Assembly (NCBI GenBank): GCA_035529075.1
Contig: DATKXK010000012.1
Coordinates: 62,001 to 126,000, forward strand
DNA: 64,000 nt
Direction of reading: 5' to 3'
Source of the DNA: Acidobacteriota bacterium
GTDB taxonomy: Bacteria; Zixibacteria; MSB-5A5; GN15; FEB-12
Positions within the stretch are counted from its first letter, which is position 1, and each line of letters begins with the position of its first letter. A model generated the notes under the pieces. That model was not told the origin of the DNA and searched no databases. It was given only the letters and a program-made list of their open reading frames with translations. The translations under genes were made by a program, and so were the position numbers. Positions 17,700 to 28,355 of the stretch are shown here, one piece after another.

Positions 17700-18272
17700 G
17701 TGAAGACCTACGAGACAACGTTCATTATCAATCCCCAGGTGGATGATGCCACGATTGACCGGCAGGTCAAGGCGGTGCTGGATATCATTACCGGCAACGG
17801 AGGCACGATTCTGCGCCAAAACCGGATGGGGACGCGCCGCCTGGCCTACGAGATCAAGGGACTTACCCAGGGCTACTACGCCGACGTCGTTTTTGAAGGC
17901 TCCCCCGAGGTCCTGTCGTTGCTGACTCGCCACTACAGGCTTGAAGAACCCTACGTCCGCTACCTGACCATCCTCTTTGAAGGCTCGCTCACGGAAGAGG
18001 GGGAGAGGCCGGAAACCGCAGGGGCAACCGAGAGAGAGTCGCGACGCCCGGCTGAGCCGGAAGTGACCGCGAAACCTGTAGAGAAACTCGAGCCAGTCGC
18101 CGAGGCCTCGACGACCGAGAGCCCGGCGGAAGAGGCCGTGACTGGTGAGGAAGCTCCGGTCGAGGAGCCGTCTGAGAAGCCGCTCACGCCTGAAGACCAG
18201 GCTGAGGCGGAGCCCGCCCCTGAACCGGAGCCGGTCGCTAAGCCGGTTGAGGAGGAGGAAGAGGAGCTTTAG
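17700..18272 (+). CDS. rpsF: ribosomal protein bS6 with long acidic C-terminal tail
   Basis: Residues 1-97 form a standard S6 fold (YETTFIINPQVDD, LRQNRMGTRRLAYEIKGLTQGYY), which binds S18 and 16S rRNA in the platform. Residues ~98-190 are a low-complexity tail rich in Glu, Pro and Ala (for example APVEEPSEKPLTPEDQAEAEP). Tails on S6 are known, but this one nearly doubles the protein. GGGAGG precedes the GTG start. The rpsR gene follows after 216 bases with no ssb in between. Confidence 0.95.
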   Translation: MKTYETTFIINPQVDDATIDRQVKAVLDIITGNGGTILRQNRMGTRRLAYEIKGLTQGYYADVVFEGSPEVLSLLTRHYRLEEPYVRYLTILFEGSLTEEGERPETAGATERESRRPAEPEVTAKPVEKLEPVAEASTTESPAEEAVTGEEAPVEEPSEKPLTPEDQAEAEPAPEPEPVAKPVEEEEEEL

Positions 18273-18488
18273 GGCCGTGCCGCAAGGACGGATACCGGCT
18301 GATTGGGCCGGTCCGAAAGCGGGTCTCGTGAGGCGGCTGTGCCAGTGGGGTCGTTGCTCGTCATCGATTTGCGGCACTGCCTGCAACAGACGTCGTCAGG
18401 TACGGGCACCCTTTATTTCGGCGGACGGGGGGCAGTTAGCGGCTGGCAGGTCCGGCTTATAACGGGAACTCAAGACACAGGAATTATC

Positions 18489-18740
18489 ATGTATCCAGAT
18501 CGCAAACGCAGCATGTACGGAGGCCGACGGAGGAAAATCTGTCGCTTCTGTGAAAACCGCATCGATTACATTGACTTCAAAGAAGACCGCGTGTTAAGGC
18601 GGTTTGTGACGGAGCGCGGCAAGATCGTGCCCCGCCGGATCTCCGGCAACTGCGCCAGGCACCAGCGCAAACTGACCCGGGCCATCAAGCGGAGCCGCCA
18701 TATGGCAATCACGCCCTATGTGAGCGAGTCGTTCCGCTAA
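18489..18740 (+). CDS. rpsR: ribosomal protein bS18
   Basis: 83 residues. Core motifs are [51 protein letters not shown]. Cys18 and Cys21 (CRFC) with Cys55 and His58 (CARH) suggest the zinc-binding (C+) form of S18. An AGGA box precedes the ATG at 18489. The frame runs back to 18303, but the upstream part does not resemble S18. S18 pairs with S6 on the small subunit platform. Confidence 0.96.
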   Translation: MYPDRKRSMYGGRRRKICRFCENRIDYIDFKEDRVLRRFVTERGKIVPRRISGNCARHQRKLTRAIKRSRHMAITPYVSESFR

Positions 18741-18770
18741 AAGGAATGTCTCGCGGAATCGCAGGGTCCA

Positions 18771-19742
18771 GTGACTTCGAGGCCGAGCCCGACTGTCTGG
18801 CCCGTGCCGGCCGGTATGCTTGTGTATTCCGGGCTGAAGTACGGTGTCGGTGGCATGACGCGGGATCTTCTGCCCTCTGTCCTGGTGCTGGCAGCGGCAT
18901 ACGCGCTGGCCGTGTATCTGTACTACGGCATTGCCAGGCAGGCCCATAACCGACGGTTCTATCTGCTCTGGGCCGGTTTCCTGGGGGCGTTAGCGATCGG
19001 CTACTTGCTCTCGGGTCGGGTCGAGGGGTGGGACCTGCTATGTGACTTAGCCATGATTTTCGGTGCCGGGCTTGTGGTCGGAAGGCTTGCGGAGGCCCGG
19101 GCCGGGTACCGGACCTGCTATCTTGGCGGTCTTTTCGTGGTGGTTCTTTTCAGTCTTATGTGGATAATCCCACGCTGGCCCCAGATGCACGCGGCCGCTT
19201 CTGCGGCGGCCAGGGACGTTATAGCCGGGCTGCAACAGGGGGCGTCTCCGGGCCTGCTCGGCGGCGGCCTGGCCGCGAAGTACGGGGAATCGCTGGAGAG
19301 GATATTCAGGACCTTCGTCCGGCTTTTGCCGGCGTCGGTTGTGATGAGTGCCGTGGCTCAGTATTCGATCGGGTTTCTCTGGTTCGCCGAAATTAAGCAG
19401 CGCGAGACGGGCGAGGTTTCGTTGCTGAAGTCGTTCGTTCACTGGGGAATGCCGCGGGCACTGACGCTTCTGGTGCTTGCGGGCGTCGGCGCCAGGGTGT
19501 TTTTTGGGGGAACCGCACAGCTTGCGGCCGACAACGTCCTGGCGGCCCTTTCGGTTTTTTATTGCCTGGCAGGTCTGGCGGTAGTGGAGTTCTACCTGCG
19601 ACGATTCAGGATCCATTGGGGCCTGAGACTGGTTATCTACCTGCTGCTTGCCCCGACCGGAGTCGCCGGGTACCTTGTGCTGGCCCTTGTGGGATTCCTG
19701 ACCGGCCTGCATGACTGGCGGCCCCGGTTTGCCTCGGATTGA
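18771..19742 (+). CDS. DUF2232 (YybS-like) multi-pass membrane protein
   Basis: Up to 323 residues with about eight predicted membrane helices and an amphipathic middle region (KYGESLERIFRTFVRLLPASVVM). The size and its position between rpsR and rplI match the DUF2232/YybS family, whose role is not established. The start is uncertain: GTG at 18771, ATG at 18816 and ATG at 18855 are all in frame, and the membrane part begins only after 18855. Confidence 0.75.
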   Translation: MTSRPSPTVWPVPAGMLVYSGLKYGVGGMTRDLLPSVLVLAAAYALAVYLYYGIARQAHNRRFYLLWAGFLGALAIGYLLSGRVEGWDLLCDLAMIFGAGLVVGRLAEARAGYRTCYLGGLFVVVLFSLMWIIPRWPQMHAAASAAARDVIAGLQQGASPGLLGGGLAAKYGESLERIFRTFVRLLPASVVMSAVAQYSIGFLWFAEIKQRETGEVSLLKSFVHWGMPRALTLLVLAGVGARVFFGGTAQLAADNVLAALSVFYCLAGLAVVEFYLRRFRIHWGLRLVIYLLLAPTGVAGYLVLALVGFLTGLHDWRPRFASD

Positions 19743-19743
19743 C

Positions 19744-19771
19744 TTGGCAACGGGTTAAAATTGTGTATATT
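19744..19771 (+). promoter_or_regulatory. putative promoter for rplI
   Basis: TTGGCA and TATATT with a 16-base spacer, overlapping the end of the DUF2232 gene. The -10 box ends 21 bases before the rplI ATG. Confidence 0.5.
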
Positions 19772-19792
19772 GATTGACGCGAGAGGTAACAT

Positions 19793-20239
19793 ATGAAAGT
19801 GATACTGCGTGAAGACGTGCCGGACGTGGGATCAGCCGGCGAGACGATTGAGGTTAAAGACGGATTTGGGCGCAACTACCTGATCCCGCGCAACCTTGCG
19901 ATTCCGGCGACGAAGGCAACCCTGCAAGCCATCGCGGAGATCGAAAAGCAACGGCAGATACAGGAAAAGAAAAAGCGCCGGGGGGCGGAGATTATCAAGG
20001 ACAAGATCGAGAAACTCTCCCTCTCGACCGAAGTCCTGGTCGGGGAGGAGGAGAGAGTGTTTGGCTCGGTGACGAGCCGGGAAATAGCAGGCCTTCTTGA
20101 AAAGGAAGGCATCACGATCGACCGGCGGGCGATTGAGCTGGAGCAGCCGATCAAGTCACTGGGTGTGTACACCGTCCCGATTAAGGTGGAGAAAGAAGTC
20201 GTCGCACAGTTGAAACTGTGGGTCATCAAGAAATCGTAA
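19793..20239 (+). CDS. rplI: ribosomal protein bL9
   Basis: 148 residues, normal length. The N-terminal domain (MKVILREDVPDVGSAGETIEVKDGFGRNYLIPRNLA) binds 23S rRNA at the base of the L1 stalk. A long connecting helix (around 45-75, EKQRQIQEKKKRRGAEIIKDK) leads to the C-terminal domain (VFGSVTSREIAGLLEKEGITIDRRAIEL). GAGAGGTAAC precedes the ATG. A promoter is visible just upstream. Confidence 0.97.
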   Translation: MKVILREDVPDVGSAGETIEVKDGFGRNYLIPRNLAIPATKATLQAIAEIEKQRQIQEKKKRRGAEIIKDKIEKLSLSTEVLVGEEERVFGSVTSREIAGLLEKEGITIDRRAIELEQPIKSLGVYTVPIKVEKEVVAQLKLWVIKKS

Positions 20240-20242
20240 TCC

Positions 20243-20737
20243 ATGGCCATGATCGAAGTAAAACTCGAGGGGCTGGCTCTGGACATGACCACCAATACAC
20301 CGGTGGTGATACTGGTCCCGAAAGAGCTGGAGAAGGTGTTGCCGATCTGGATCGGCCACGCGGAGGCCTGGGCCATCGCCATGGAGCTCTCCGGTGTCGG
20401 CCCCAAGCGGCCGCTGACTCACGATTTGATCAAGCACGTGATCGAGTCGCTGGGTGCCCAGGTGGATCGGGTTGAGATCACCGAGTTGCGTGAACAGACG
20501 TTCTATGCCCTGATCCATGTATCACGTGACGGCGAGTTATACAAGATCGATGCCCGGCCCTCCGACTCGATTGCACTGGCGCTCAAGTCCGGCAGCGCGA
20601 TTTACGTCAATGAGGACCTGTTTACGATCGACGCCCAGGGGTCTGCCGGAAGCCCCTCGATGCCGACTGATCCGGAATCATTGCGCGAACGGCTGCGGAA
20701 GATCAATCCTGAAGATTTCGGAAAATACACGCTCTAG
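20243..20737 (+). CDS. bifunctional nuclease (BFN/DUF151) family protein
   Basis: 164 residues. The BFN core is recognisable: LPIWIGHAEAWAIAMELSGVGPKRPLTHDLIKHVIESLGAQVDRVEI, FYALIHV and DARPSDSIALALKSGSAIYV. Plant and bacterial relatives have been reported with RNase and DNase activity; the exact role in bacteria is unclear. It starts three bases after rplI and its stop touches the next start, so the three genes are likely one transcript. Confidence 0.88.
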   Translation: MAMIEVKLEGLALDMTTNTPVVILVPKELEKVLPIWIGHAEAWAIAMELSGVGPKRPLTHDLIKHVIESLGAQVDRVEITELREQTFYALIHVSRDGELYKIDARPSDSIALALKSGSAIYVNEDLFTIDAQGSAGSPSMPTDPESLRERLRKINPEDFGKYTL

Positions 20738-22525
20738 ATGCGCCTCGCTACTGCCGCCATAGTGCTGCTGCTGATCTCGGGTAACGCGGCACATGTCGCC
20801 GGTGAATCTCTCGACGATGTTCCCGAGGCTGTCTCCCTGTACGCGCAGGGGAAGCGTATGCTTCGCCAGGGCGACTGGCTGCAAGCGGCGAGGATCTTCG
20901 AAGAACTGACCGGCAGGTTCCCTCGTTCCAGGAACATCGACCTGTTTCTGTTCAACCGCGCCAAGGCCGAGTACTACTTCGGTGAGTACGATGAAGCCCT
21001 GGCCGGCTTCAACAGCTTTGCGCTGCGGTTCATGGGTTCTCCTTACTGTGCCCACGCCCGGTTCTTTGCGGGGAATATATATCATCACCGGGGCAATCTC
21101 AGTCGTGCGCTGGCCAGCTACATCGACGCGTTCGGTCTGTCGGGTGACGCCGCCCTGGATGAGCTGGTGATCGGCTCCATTCGCGCGCTCCTGGATCGTG
21201 CCGGCACGGTGAGTGTCGGTCCGGCGGACTTTACCGAGCTTCAGGCGGAGAAACGGTGCCGCCTGATCAGGTCGGTGGCCGAGGTGCTGGTGAAGCGCAA
21301 CGAAGTCTATTCGGCGAAGACGCTGCTTGCGATGTGCGGCGAGAAGCTCGATCCCGCGGTGGTTCAGCAGGCTCGGGACGACGACTTGAGCCGGGAGCTG
21401 GAAGTGGCCGTGGTGTTGCCGTTGTCCGGCGAGATGCAGGCGTTCGGAGACGAGATTTACAACGGGGCGGTCATCGCGGCGGAACTGTACCGTCGGGAGA
21501 CCGGCAAGGCGGTCAAGCTGGTACCTTACGATACCAAGCGCGACCCGATCAACGCGGCTCGGATCATCCGGGAGCTGGCCAACTCGTCCACCGACGCGGT
21601 AATCGGCCCGCTGACGTCCGACGAGGCGGCCGTTGTCTCGGCCGTGCTCAGTTGCGAGAACCTTCCGTTGATCGCGCCGGCGGCAACCCAGGCCGGGTTG
21701 ACGGGACTAAACCGAAGCGCCTTCCAGCTTTCGCCCAACATTGAACTGCAGGCGGTGCAGATGGCCGAGTACGCCGTCATGAATCTGCATGCCGACACGG
21801 CGGCGATCATTACTTCCACCTCCACCGATCATCTCCAGATGTCCCGGGCCTTTGCCAAGCGGTTCGCGGAGTCCGGCGGTACGATAATCGCGGTTGAGTA
21901 CTACCGACCGAGGGACAAGGACTTCGGTCCGTACGTGCAGGACATCAAGACCGCGCTGCTGGGTGTGCCGTCTGATTCCGTGTACTTCGTGGACGTTTCG
22001 GGTGACACGCTGGAAGTTGACGGCATCCCGGCGCACGTGGATTGCCTGTATCTCCCGGGGACGGCCAGTCAGCTCAGGCTTCTGCTTCCCCAGATTCATT
22101 TTTACAACCTCAGCGCCGTATATCTTGGTTCCGACGGCTGGGGTGATGAGGCGATCTACCGGCTGGGAGACGACATCACCAAAGAGGCGGTATTCCCCTC
22201 GCCCTTTCTTCAGACGTCCGCCGGCCGGGAGTACACGAGTTTTTCAACGGCCTACGATACACGCTACGGCAAGCCGCCGCAACGGCTGGCGGCGCTTGGA
22301 TACGACGCCGTTCGTTGCATCACGCGGGCGGTTCTTGACGGCGGCGTGACGCGCGAAAAGCTGATCGAAAAACTGCGGCAGGTTCGGGGCTACGACGGCG
22401 CCGCCGCCCGGGTGACTTTCGGCGAGAACCGTGAGAACATCGAAATGCCCATCTATCGCATCCAGGACGCCGCACCCGTCCAGGTGGGGATCGCGCTGCC
22501 CGCTTCAGACGCGCAGGCTCCATAG
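20738..22525 (+). CDS. exported TPR plus periplasmic-binding-fold protein (LpoA/Leu-Ile-Val receptor-like)
   Basis: 595 residues. A signal peptide (MRLATAAIVLLLISGNAAHVAG) is followed by TPR-like helices (~30-150) and a two-lobed type I periplasmic binding domain (~220-590: VAVVLPLSGEMQAFGDEIYNGAVIAAELY, DAVIGPLTSDEAAVVSAVLSCENLPLIAPAAT). TPR plus this fold is the layout of LpoA, the activator of penicillin-binding protein 1A; solute receptors of ABC importers share the second domain only. No ABC transporter genes are nearby, which favours the LpoA-like role. The ATG directly follows the stop of the nuclease gene. Confidence 0.8.
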   Translation: MRLATAAIVLLLISGNAAHVAGESLDDVPEAVSLYAQGKRMLRQGDWLQAARIFEELTGRFPRSRNIDLFLFNRAKAEYYFGEYDEALAGFNSFALRFMGSPYCAHARFFAGNIYHHRGNLSRALASYIDAFGLSGDAALDELVIGSIRALLDRAGTVSVGPADFTELQAEKRCRLIRSVAEVLVKRNEVYSAKTLLAMCGEKLDPAVVQQARDDDLSRELEVAVVLPLSGEMQAFGDEIYNGAVIAAELYRRETGKAVKLVPYDTKRDPINAARIIRELANSSTDAVIGPLTSDEAAVVSAVLSCENLPLIAPAATQAGLTGLNRSAFQLSPNIELQAVQMAEYAVMNLHADTAAIITSTSTDHLQMSRAFAKRFAESGGTIIAVEYYRPRDKDFGPYVQDIKTALLGVPSDSVYFVDVSGDTLEVDGIPAHVDCLYLPGTASQLRLLLPQIHFYNLSAVYLGSDGWGDEAIYRLGDDITKEAVFPSPFLQTSAGREYTSFSTAYDTRYGKPPQRLAALGYDAVRCITRAVLDGGVTREKLIEKLRQVRGYDGAAARVTFGENRENIEMPIYRIQDAAPVQVGIALPASDAQAP

Positions 22526-22631
22526 TGCGAGCGGGCGGACTTTTTCTGCGAGTCTCCTTTCCCGATACACCCCCGTTGCCTATATTGGTGTGGCGCTCAG
22601 ATTGACTCCAGCAAAGACCGGAGATGGGAGA

Positions 22632-22832
22632 ATGGTTGAAAAGAAAATCGCCCTGAAGATGGTGGTCAACGGCAAGGAGAGGGACATTACGTACGAGGAG
22701 CTTGCCCTGTCGAATAACCTTGCACAGGAAGCCTTGGTGCGGTTGTTGATCGAAAAGAAACTGATCGAGCCCGACGAACTCCTGAAAATGATGGAGCGGG
22801 TCAAGAAGGAGCGATACCGGCAGCCGGAATGA
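22632..22832 (+). CDS. small helical protein, unrecognised
   Basis: 66 residues, MVEKKIALKMVVNGKERDI..., with GGAGATGGGAGA just before the ATG. Highly charged and probably all helical after a short beta N-terminus (IALKMVVNGKERDITYEEL). The pattern LAQEALVRLLIEKKLIEPDELLKMMERVKKERY is like a short dimerisation helix pair. The frame extends further upstream, but the good ribosome-binding site fixes this start. Family unknown. It leads two further genes of unknown function on the same strand. Confidence 0.65.
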   Translation: MVEKKIALKMVVNGKERDITYEELALSNNLAQEALVRLLIEKKLIEPDELLKMMERVKKERYRQPE

Positions 22833-22845
22833 GTCGGGGCAGGTC

Positions 22846-23376
22846 GTGGCATACAACGAGACATCGAAACCCGGGCAGACGGACAGCCAGGCAACCGGCG
22901 GCGGCGAGTCTCTTCAGTGGACGAGCCATCCGCTCAAGCGGCGACCGGCGGTTTCCGCTGTGGTGAGCGGCTTTATTATCGTCGTGGCAATCCTGATCTA
23001 CTATTCCACCGCGTCGACGGGTTTTGCCCTGCTCGGCCTGGTAATCCTGTTTGCCTCGCTGGCCAGGTTCTATTTTCCCACGTCATACCGGCTCAGCGAC
23101 AGGGAAATCATGGTCAAGACGGTAACTCAGACGTTGCATAAGGACTGGTCGCTTTACCGGAGCTGTTACCCGGACGGCAACGGCATTCTCCTGTCTCCCT
23201 TCACGGGACCGTCCCGGCTCGAGAACTTCAGGGGTCTGTATATGCTGTTTTCCGACAATCGCGACGAGGTCACGGCCTTTGTTCGGCGGCGTCTGGGGCG
23301 GACGGTGCCCGTCGACGCTGAATCAGCGCCGGAGAGACCGCCGGCCGGCAGCGGCCAGAAGGGGAATCGAGAGTGA
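22846..23376 (+). CDS. membrane protein of unknown function, PH-like
   Basis: 176 residues. A polar N-terminus (~1-35) is followed by two close membrane helices (~38-55 and ~58-75) and then a beta-rich segment (PTSYRLSDREIMVKTVTQTLHKDWSLYRSCYPDGNGILLSPF...RGLYMLFSDNRDEVTAFVRRRLG). Two helices followed by this kind of small beta domain resemble bacterial PH-domain (YdbS/YdbT) proteins; the match is by pattern only. Start is GTG. The end overlaps the next gene by four bases (GTGA). Confidence 0.65.
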   Translation: MAYNETSKPGQTDSQATGGGESLQWTSHPLKRRPAVSAVVSGFIIVVAILIYYSTASTGFALLGLVILFASLARFYFPTSYRLSDREIMVKTVTQTLHKDWSLYRSCYPDGNGILLSPFTGPSRLENFRGLYMLFSDNRDEVTAFVRRRLGRTVPVDAESAPERPPAGSGQKGNRE

Positions 23377-23858
23377 GTTTTCTCAAGGGCGGCATAAACC
23401 TGCCTGAGTCCGAGAAGAACCCGTTTCCTGAAGAGGAGCAGGCGGTTCTGGAGAAGCTGGCGCGGAAAACTATAGAGAAAGGCATGACCGTGCCGGCCAT
23501 TCTGTTTCTGGAGTCCGTCAAGCCGCTCAACTTCATCGGTTCGCAAATACTGATCTTCTTCGAGCCGATCGTACAGACAATATTCAATTTCAAGGACTAC
23601 AATACCTTCCGCTCCGCGCTGGAGAAGCGCGAGTCAATCGAGTTCCTGATTACCAGGATCGAGGCCTTCGACGCCGTCGCGGCCAGACGCGACAAAGCCG
23701 TCAAGAAGTGGTACAAGCAGGAAAAGAAGAACTGGAAGTGGTACCAGCGGTACATCGGTGTTTTCAGGCCGAAAGTCAGGATACCCGAGGAGATCCTGAA
23801 TCCTCCGGCGGAAGAGTCCGGCGAGATTCCTTCCGGCCCCGGCCGCAGTGGCGACTGA
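23373..23858 (+). CDS. conserved-looking protein of unknown function
   Basis: 161 residues, GTG start overlapping the previous stop. It contains an amphipathic or weakly hydrophobic stretch (TVPAILFLESVKPLNFIGSQILIFFEPIV, ~38-66) and a basic, tryptophan-rich helix (KKWYKQEKKNWKWYQRYIG). The first feature suggests attachment to the membrane surface. I do not recognise a family. Coupled translation with the PH-like gene suggests they act together. Confidence 0.65.
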   Translation: MSFLKGGINLPESEKNPFPEEEQAVLEKLARKTIEKGMTVPAILFLESVKPLNFIGSQILIFFEPIVQTIFNFKDYNTFRSALEKRESIEFLITRIEAFDAVAARRDKAVKKWYKQEKKNWKWYQRYIGVFRPKVRIPEEILNPPAEESGEIPSGPGRSGD

Positions 23859-23924
23859 GTCGGCCTGCACGGCACTTTCGCACGTCAGCCGCGAGCGAGC
23901 GTAACCTTCGGAACCGGATATCCC

Positions 23925-26211
<2,287 letters not shown>

Positions 26212-26505
26212 AATCTTAGTCCAATTATCAGTATAAAATAATAACCATTTCTACATCTGTTCGCAAGCAAAAAACACATGCTATCTCTTTGAAAAATAGA
26301 AGGTTAGGATCACATTTCGAGATCAAAAACCAGCGATCATGCATGCCGGCAGCCACCTGCCGGCCGTTCGATCACAGGCCTCTCTCAGGGCAGGCAGAAC
26401 TCGGGAATATGTGATAACGGGCAGGCCTGTGAACGCCCGCCCGTGTGACTTTACCCGCAATCATCGGCTTTATTCGGTTCGTTCCCCGCTGCAGCGAAGA
26501 AGCGA
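26212..26505. other. AT-rich promoter region and hairpins upstream of dciA-gyrB
   Basis: No gene seen. The part next to dciA (26215-26340) is much richer in A and T than the rest of the window and contains TATACT-like -10 boxes on the minus strand. Farther out are a perfect 8-bp stem with 4-base loop at 26345-26364 (GCCGGCAG / CTGCCGGC) and a near-perfect 9-bp stem at 26418-26443. Neither is followed by a T run. No DnaA boxes were recognised. Confidence 0.45.
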
Positions 26506-27192
26506 TCACCTTTTGTGCCGGATATCCCCCGAGCCGTATACCTTCGTGTGGGCGGGATCAGGATTACCATAATAGTAAATGTCCCCACTGCCGTAGACGC
26601 GGGCATCGAGGCTTTCGCCGGCGTACACGTGCACGTCGCCCGATCCCCTGATCGTGACGCAGGCAACCTTGGCAATCAGATCGCGCGCGTCGACGTCGCC
26701 GGAGCCGGATACGTTGATCTCCACCTCGTCGACTTCACCCTCTGCTCGGAGGTCGCCTGATCCGGAGACCGAGTAGCTGAAATCGCCGCCCTCGAGGTGC
26801 TCGATTGTGACGTCCCCGGAACCCGACACCTTGACGGATTCAAGTATCGGTACGGTTATTTCCACGAGACAGCCGCGGTGCGAGGAGTATGAACCTTCGG
26901 AATAGACTTCCAGGGTACGTCCGTGAACCTCGGTGATTATATAGTCGATCAGGTTGTCGTCGAACGCGACCGTTACTTTCTTCCCGGAACCTACGGTTAC
27001 GAGAAGGTCGCACGAGCCGCTGCTCTTGATGCGCGTGAAGTCGTCGACCCGGCGCTCTTCTTCTACCACCCGGCCTGATCCCCTTTCGCTTCTGTGGCCA
27101 AGGGGCCACCAGCCGCCCAGGGCCGGCCCGCTTGTCAACATAATCAGCGCCAGCGCGGCCGCGGCGCACGATACGCGTGATCCTCCCGTCAT
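26506..27192 (-). CDS. exported GIN-domain (DUF2807) protein
   Basis: 228 residues with a signal peptide (~1-26). The remainder is a repeating beta pattern with GSGD or SGSGDV turns (at least seven copies), which is the head GIN domain of putative autotransporter adhesins: a right-handed beta-helix displayed outside the cytoplasm. It lacks any barrel or sorting signal in this gene, so it may stay periplasmic or be released. GGAGGGCATC precedes the ATG. The function of the family is not established. Confidence 0.85.
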   Translation of the reverse strand: MTGGSRVSCAAAALALIMLTSGPALGGWWPLGHRSERGSGRVVEEERRVDDFTRIKSSGSCDLLVTVGSGKKVTVAFDDNLIDYIITEVHGRTLEVYSEGSYSSHRGCLVEITVPILESVKVSGSGDVTIEHLEGGDFSYSVSGSGDLRAEGEVDEVEINVSGSGDVDARDLIAKVACVTIRGSGDVHVYAGESLDARVYGSGDIYYYGNPDPAHTKVYGSGDIRHKR

Positions 27193-27271
27193 GATGCCCT
27201 CCAGTGAAATATAAACAAGCTATTCCTATAAGAGAATACGGGGGGTCGTCGCTGAAGTTGCACCGGCCATC

Positions 27272-28246
27272 TCAGCGCAGGCAGACCTCGTCAAGGAACA
27301 CCGAGAGCGTGTCCGATAGGTCGGCGGCAAAAAGCGATACAGCCGCCAGTGACCGCATATCGAGCCGTCTGCCAACCGGGGCGTACTCGATTTCGTTCAA
27401 CGAGATCGTTACGACGTTCTCGCCCGGGCTGAGAGACAGGGTTTTGTTGTAACGATCGTGGTACTGGTTGTTGTGCCGGCGGTCGTGGATGCGCAGATCA
27501 AGGGTAACTGCCGTGTCCCGGGGGTTGAACAGGGTCATGGCCAGGCTGCGGTAACCCGTCCAGTCGGGGTAGGGTTCCACCAGGGCAACCGTGGAGTAGG
27601 GCGCCGGCTTGAAGAGCACGTGAGCGGTCTTTGAGGTCTTCTCGCGCCGCCAGTAAGTCGGTGACGGGGTGATTTCCAGATCGGCGTGCGCGGCGGCCAG
27701 GAAACGGTTTTCCCAGAAGGACTCGAACCGGCACAGGCAGGGCAGGTTTGCGCTGCGATACGCATATGAGCCGAGCCACAGGCCGGTGGGAATGAATCCG
27801 GCCAGCACGAGCAACACCGCCGCCGCGCGGATGGCCCGGGCCGGTGCACGTCCCCACGGCCGGTCGCCTTCCGACAGGTGACGGTCAAACGTGGCAACGA
27901 CGGCCAGGAATACCAGTGAGCCGACAGCGTCAAGGGCGAGATCCCAGAGGTCGGCATCACGCGGCCCGAAATACTGGACCAACTCCACCAGCCCGCCCGA
28001 GACTATCGAAGCCGCCAGCGCCAGGCGGTAATGGTTCAGTCTGGTGCGAAGTCCGGCACCGAGCAGGCGCCGGGACAGGTTCAGGAAGACCAGGGAAAGA
28101 AGGCCGAACAGCGGCAGGTGGCCGAAACTGCCCGCCTCCCTCCACAGGTTGGTATGCTCGGGCAGCTTTACAAGAAAGAGACTCCCCAGGATGATCAGCG
28201 CGAGAATGACCGGGGCGGCTAAGGAAATACGGGAATAGGCAGGCAT
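27272..28246 (-). CDS. VanZ-like membrane domain fused to a beta-sandwich-like domain
   Basis: 324 residues. The N-terminal ~125 residues carry four membrane helices with VanZ features (HLPLFGLLSLVFLNLSRR, GGLVELVQYFGPRDADLWDLALDAVGSLVFL). A fifth helix near 140-160 leads to an exported C-terminal domain (~170-324: TSKTAHVLFKPAPYSTVALVEPYPDWTGYRSLAMTLFNPRDTAVTLDLRIHD, SLSPGENVVTISLNEI) that reads like a carbohydrate-binding jelly roll. VanZ proteins are linked to envelope or glycan resistance; the fused domain suggests glycan binding. The precise role is unknown. Confidence 0.78.
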   Translation of the reverse strand: MPAYSRISLAAPVILALIILGSLFLVKLPEHTNLWREAGSFGHLPLFGLLSLVFLNLSRRLLGAGLRTRLNHYRLALAASIVSGGLVELVQYFGPRDADLWDLALDAVGSLVFLAVVATFDRHLSEGDRPWGRAPARAIRAAAVLLVLAGFIPTGLWLGSYAYRSANLPCLCRFESFWENRFLAAAHADLEITPSPTYWRREKTSKTAHVLFKPAPYSTVALVEPYPDWTGYRSLAMTLFNPRDTAVTLDLRIHDRRHNNQYHDRYNKTLSLSPGENVVTISLNEIEYAPVGRRLDMRSLAAVSLFAADLSDTLSVFLDEVCLR

Positions 28247-28355
28247 CTCAACCCTGGCCGGTCCGGCCGGCGGCGTTCATGGTGATCATGCCGGTAATGT
28301 ATGTGGCGGCGGCGAGGACTGCAATCACGTTTGCGCGTGACCCCGCCCGACAACG

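Noticed and set aside
18303-18488. N-terminal extension of rpsR
   Set aside because: S18 begins at the ATG at 18489 with an AGGA box; the upstream residues do not resemble any S18.
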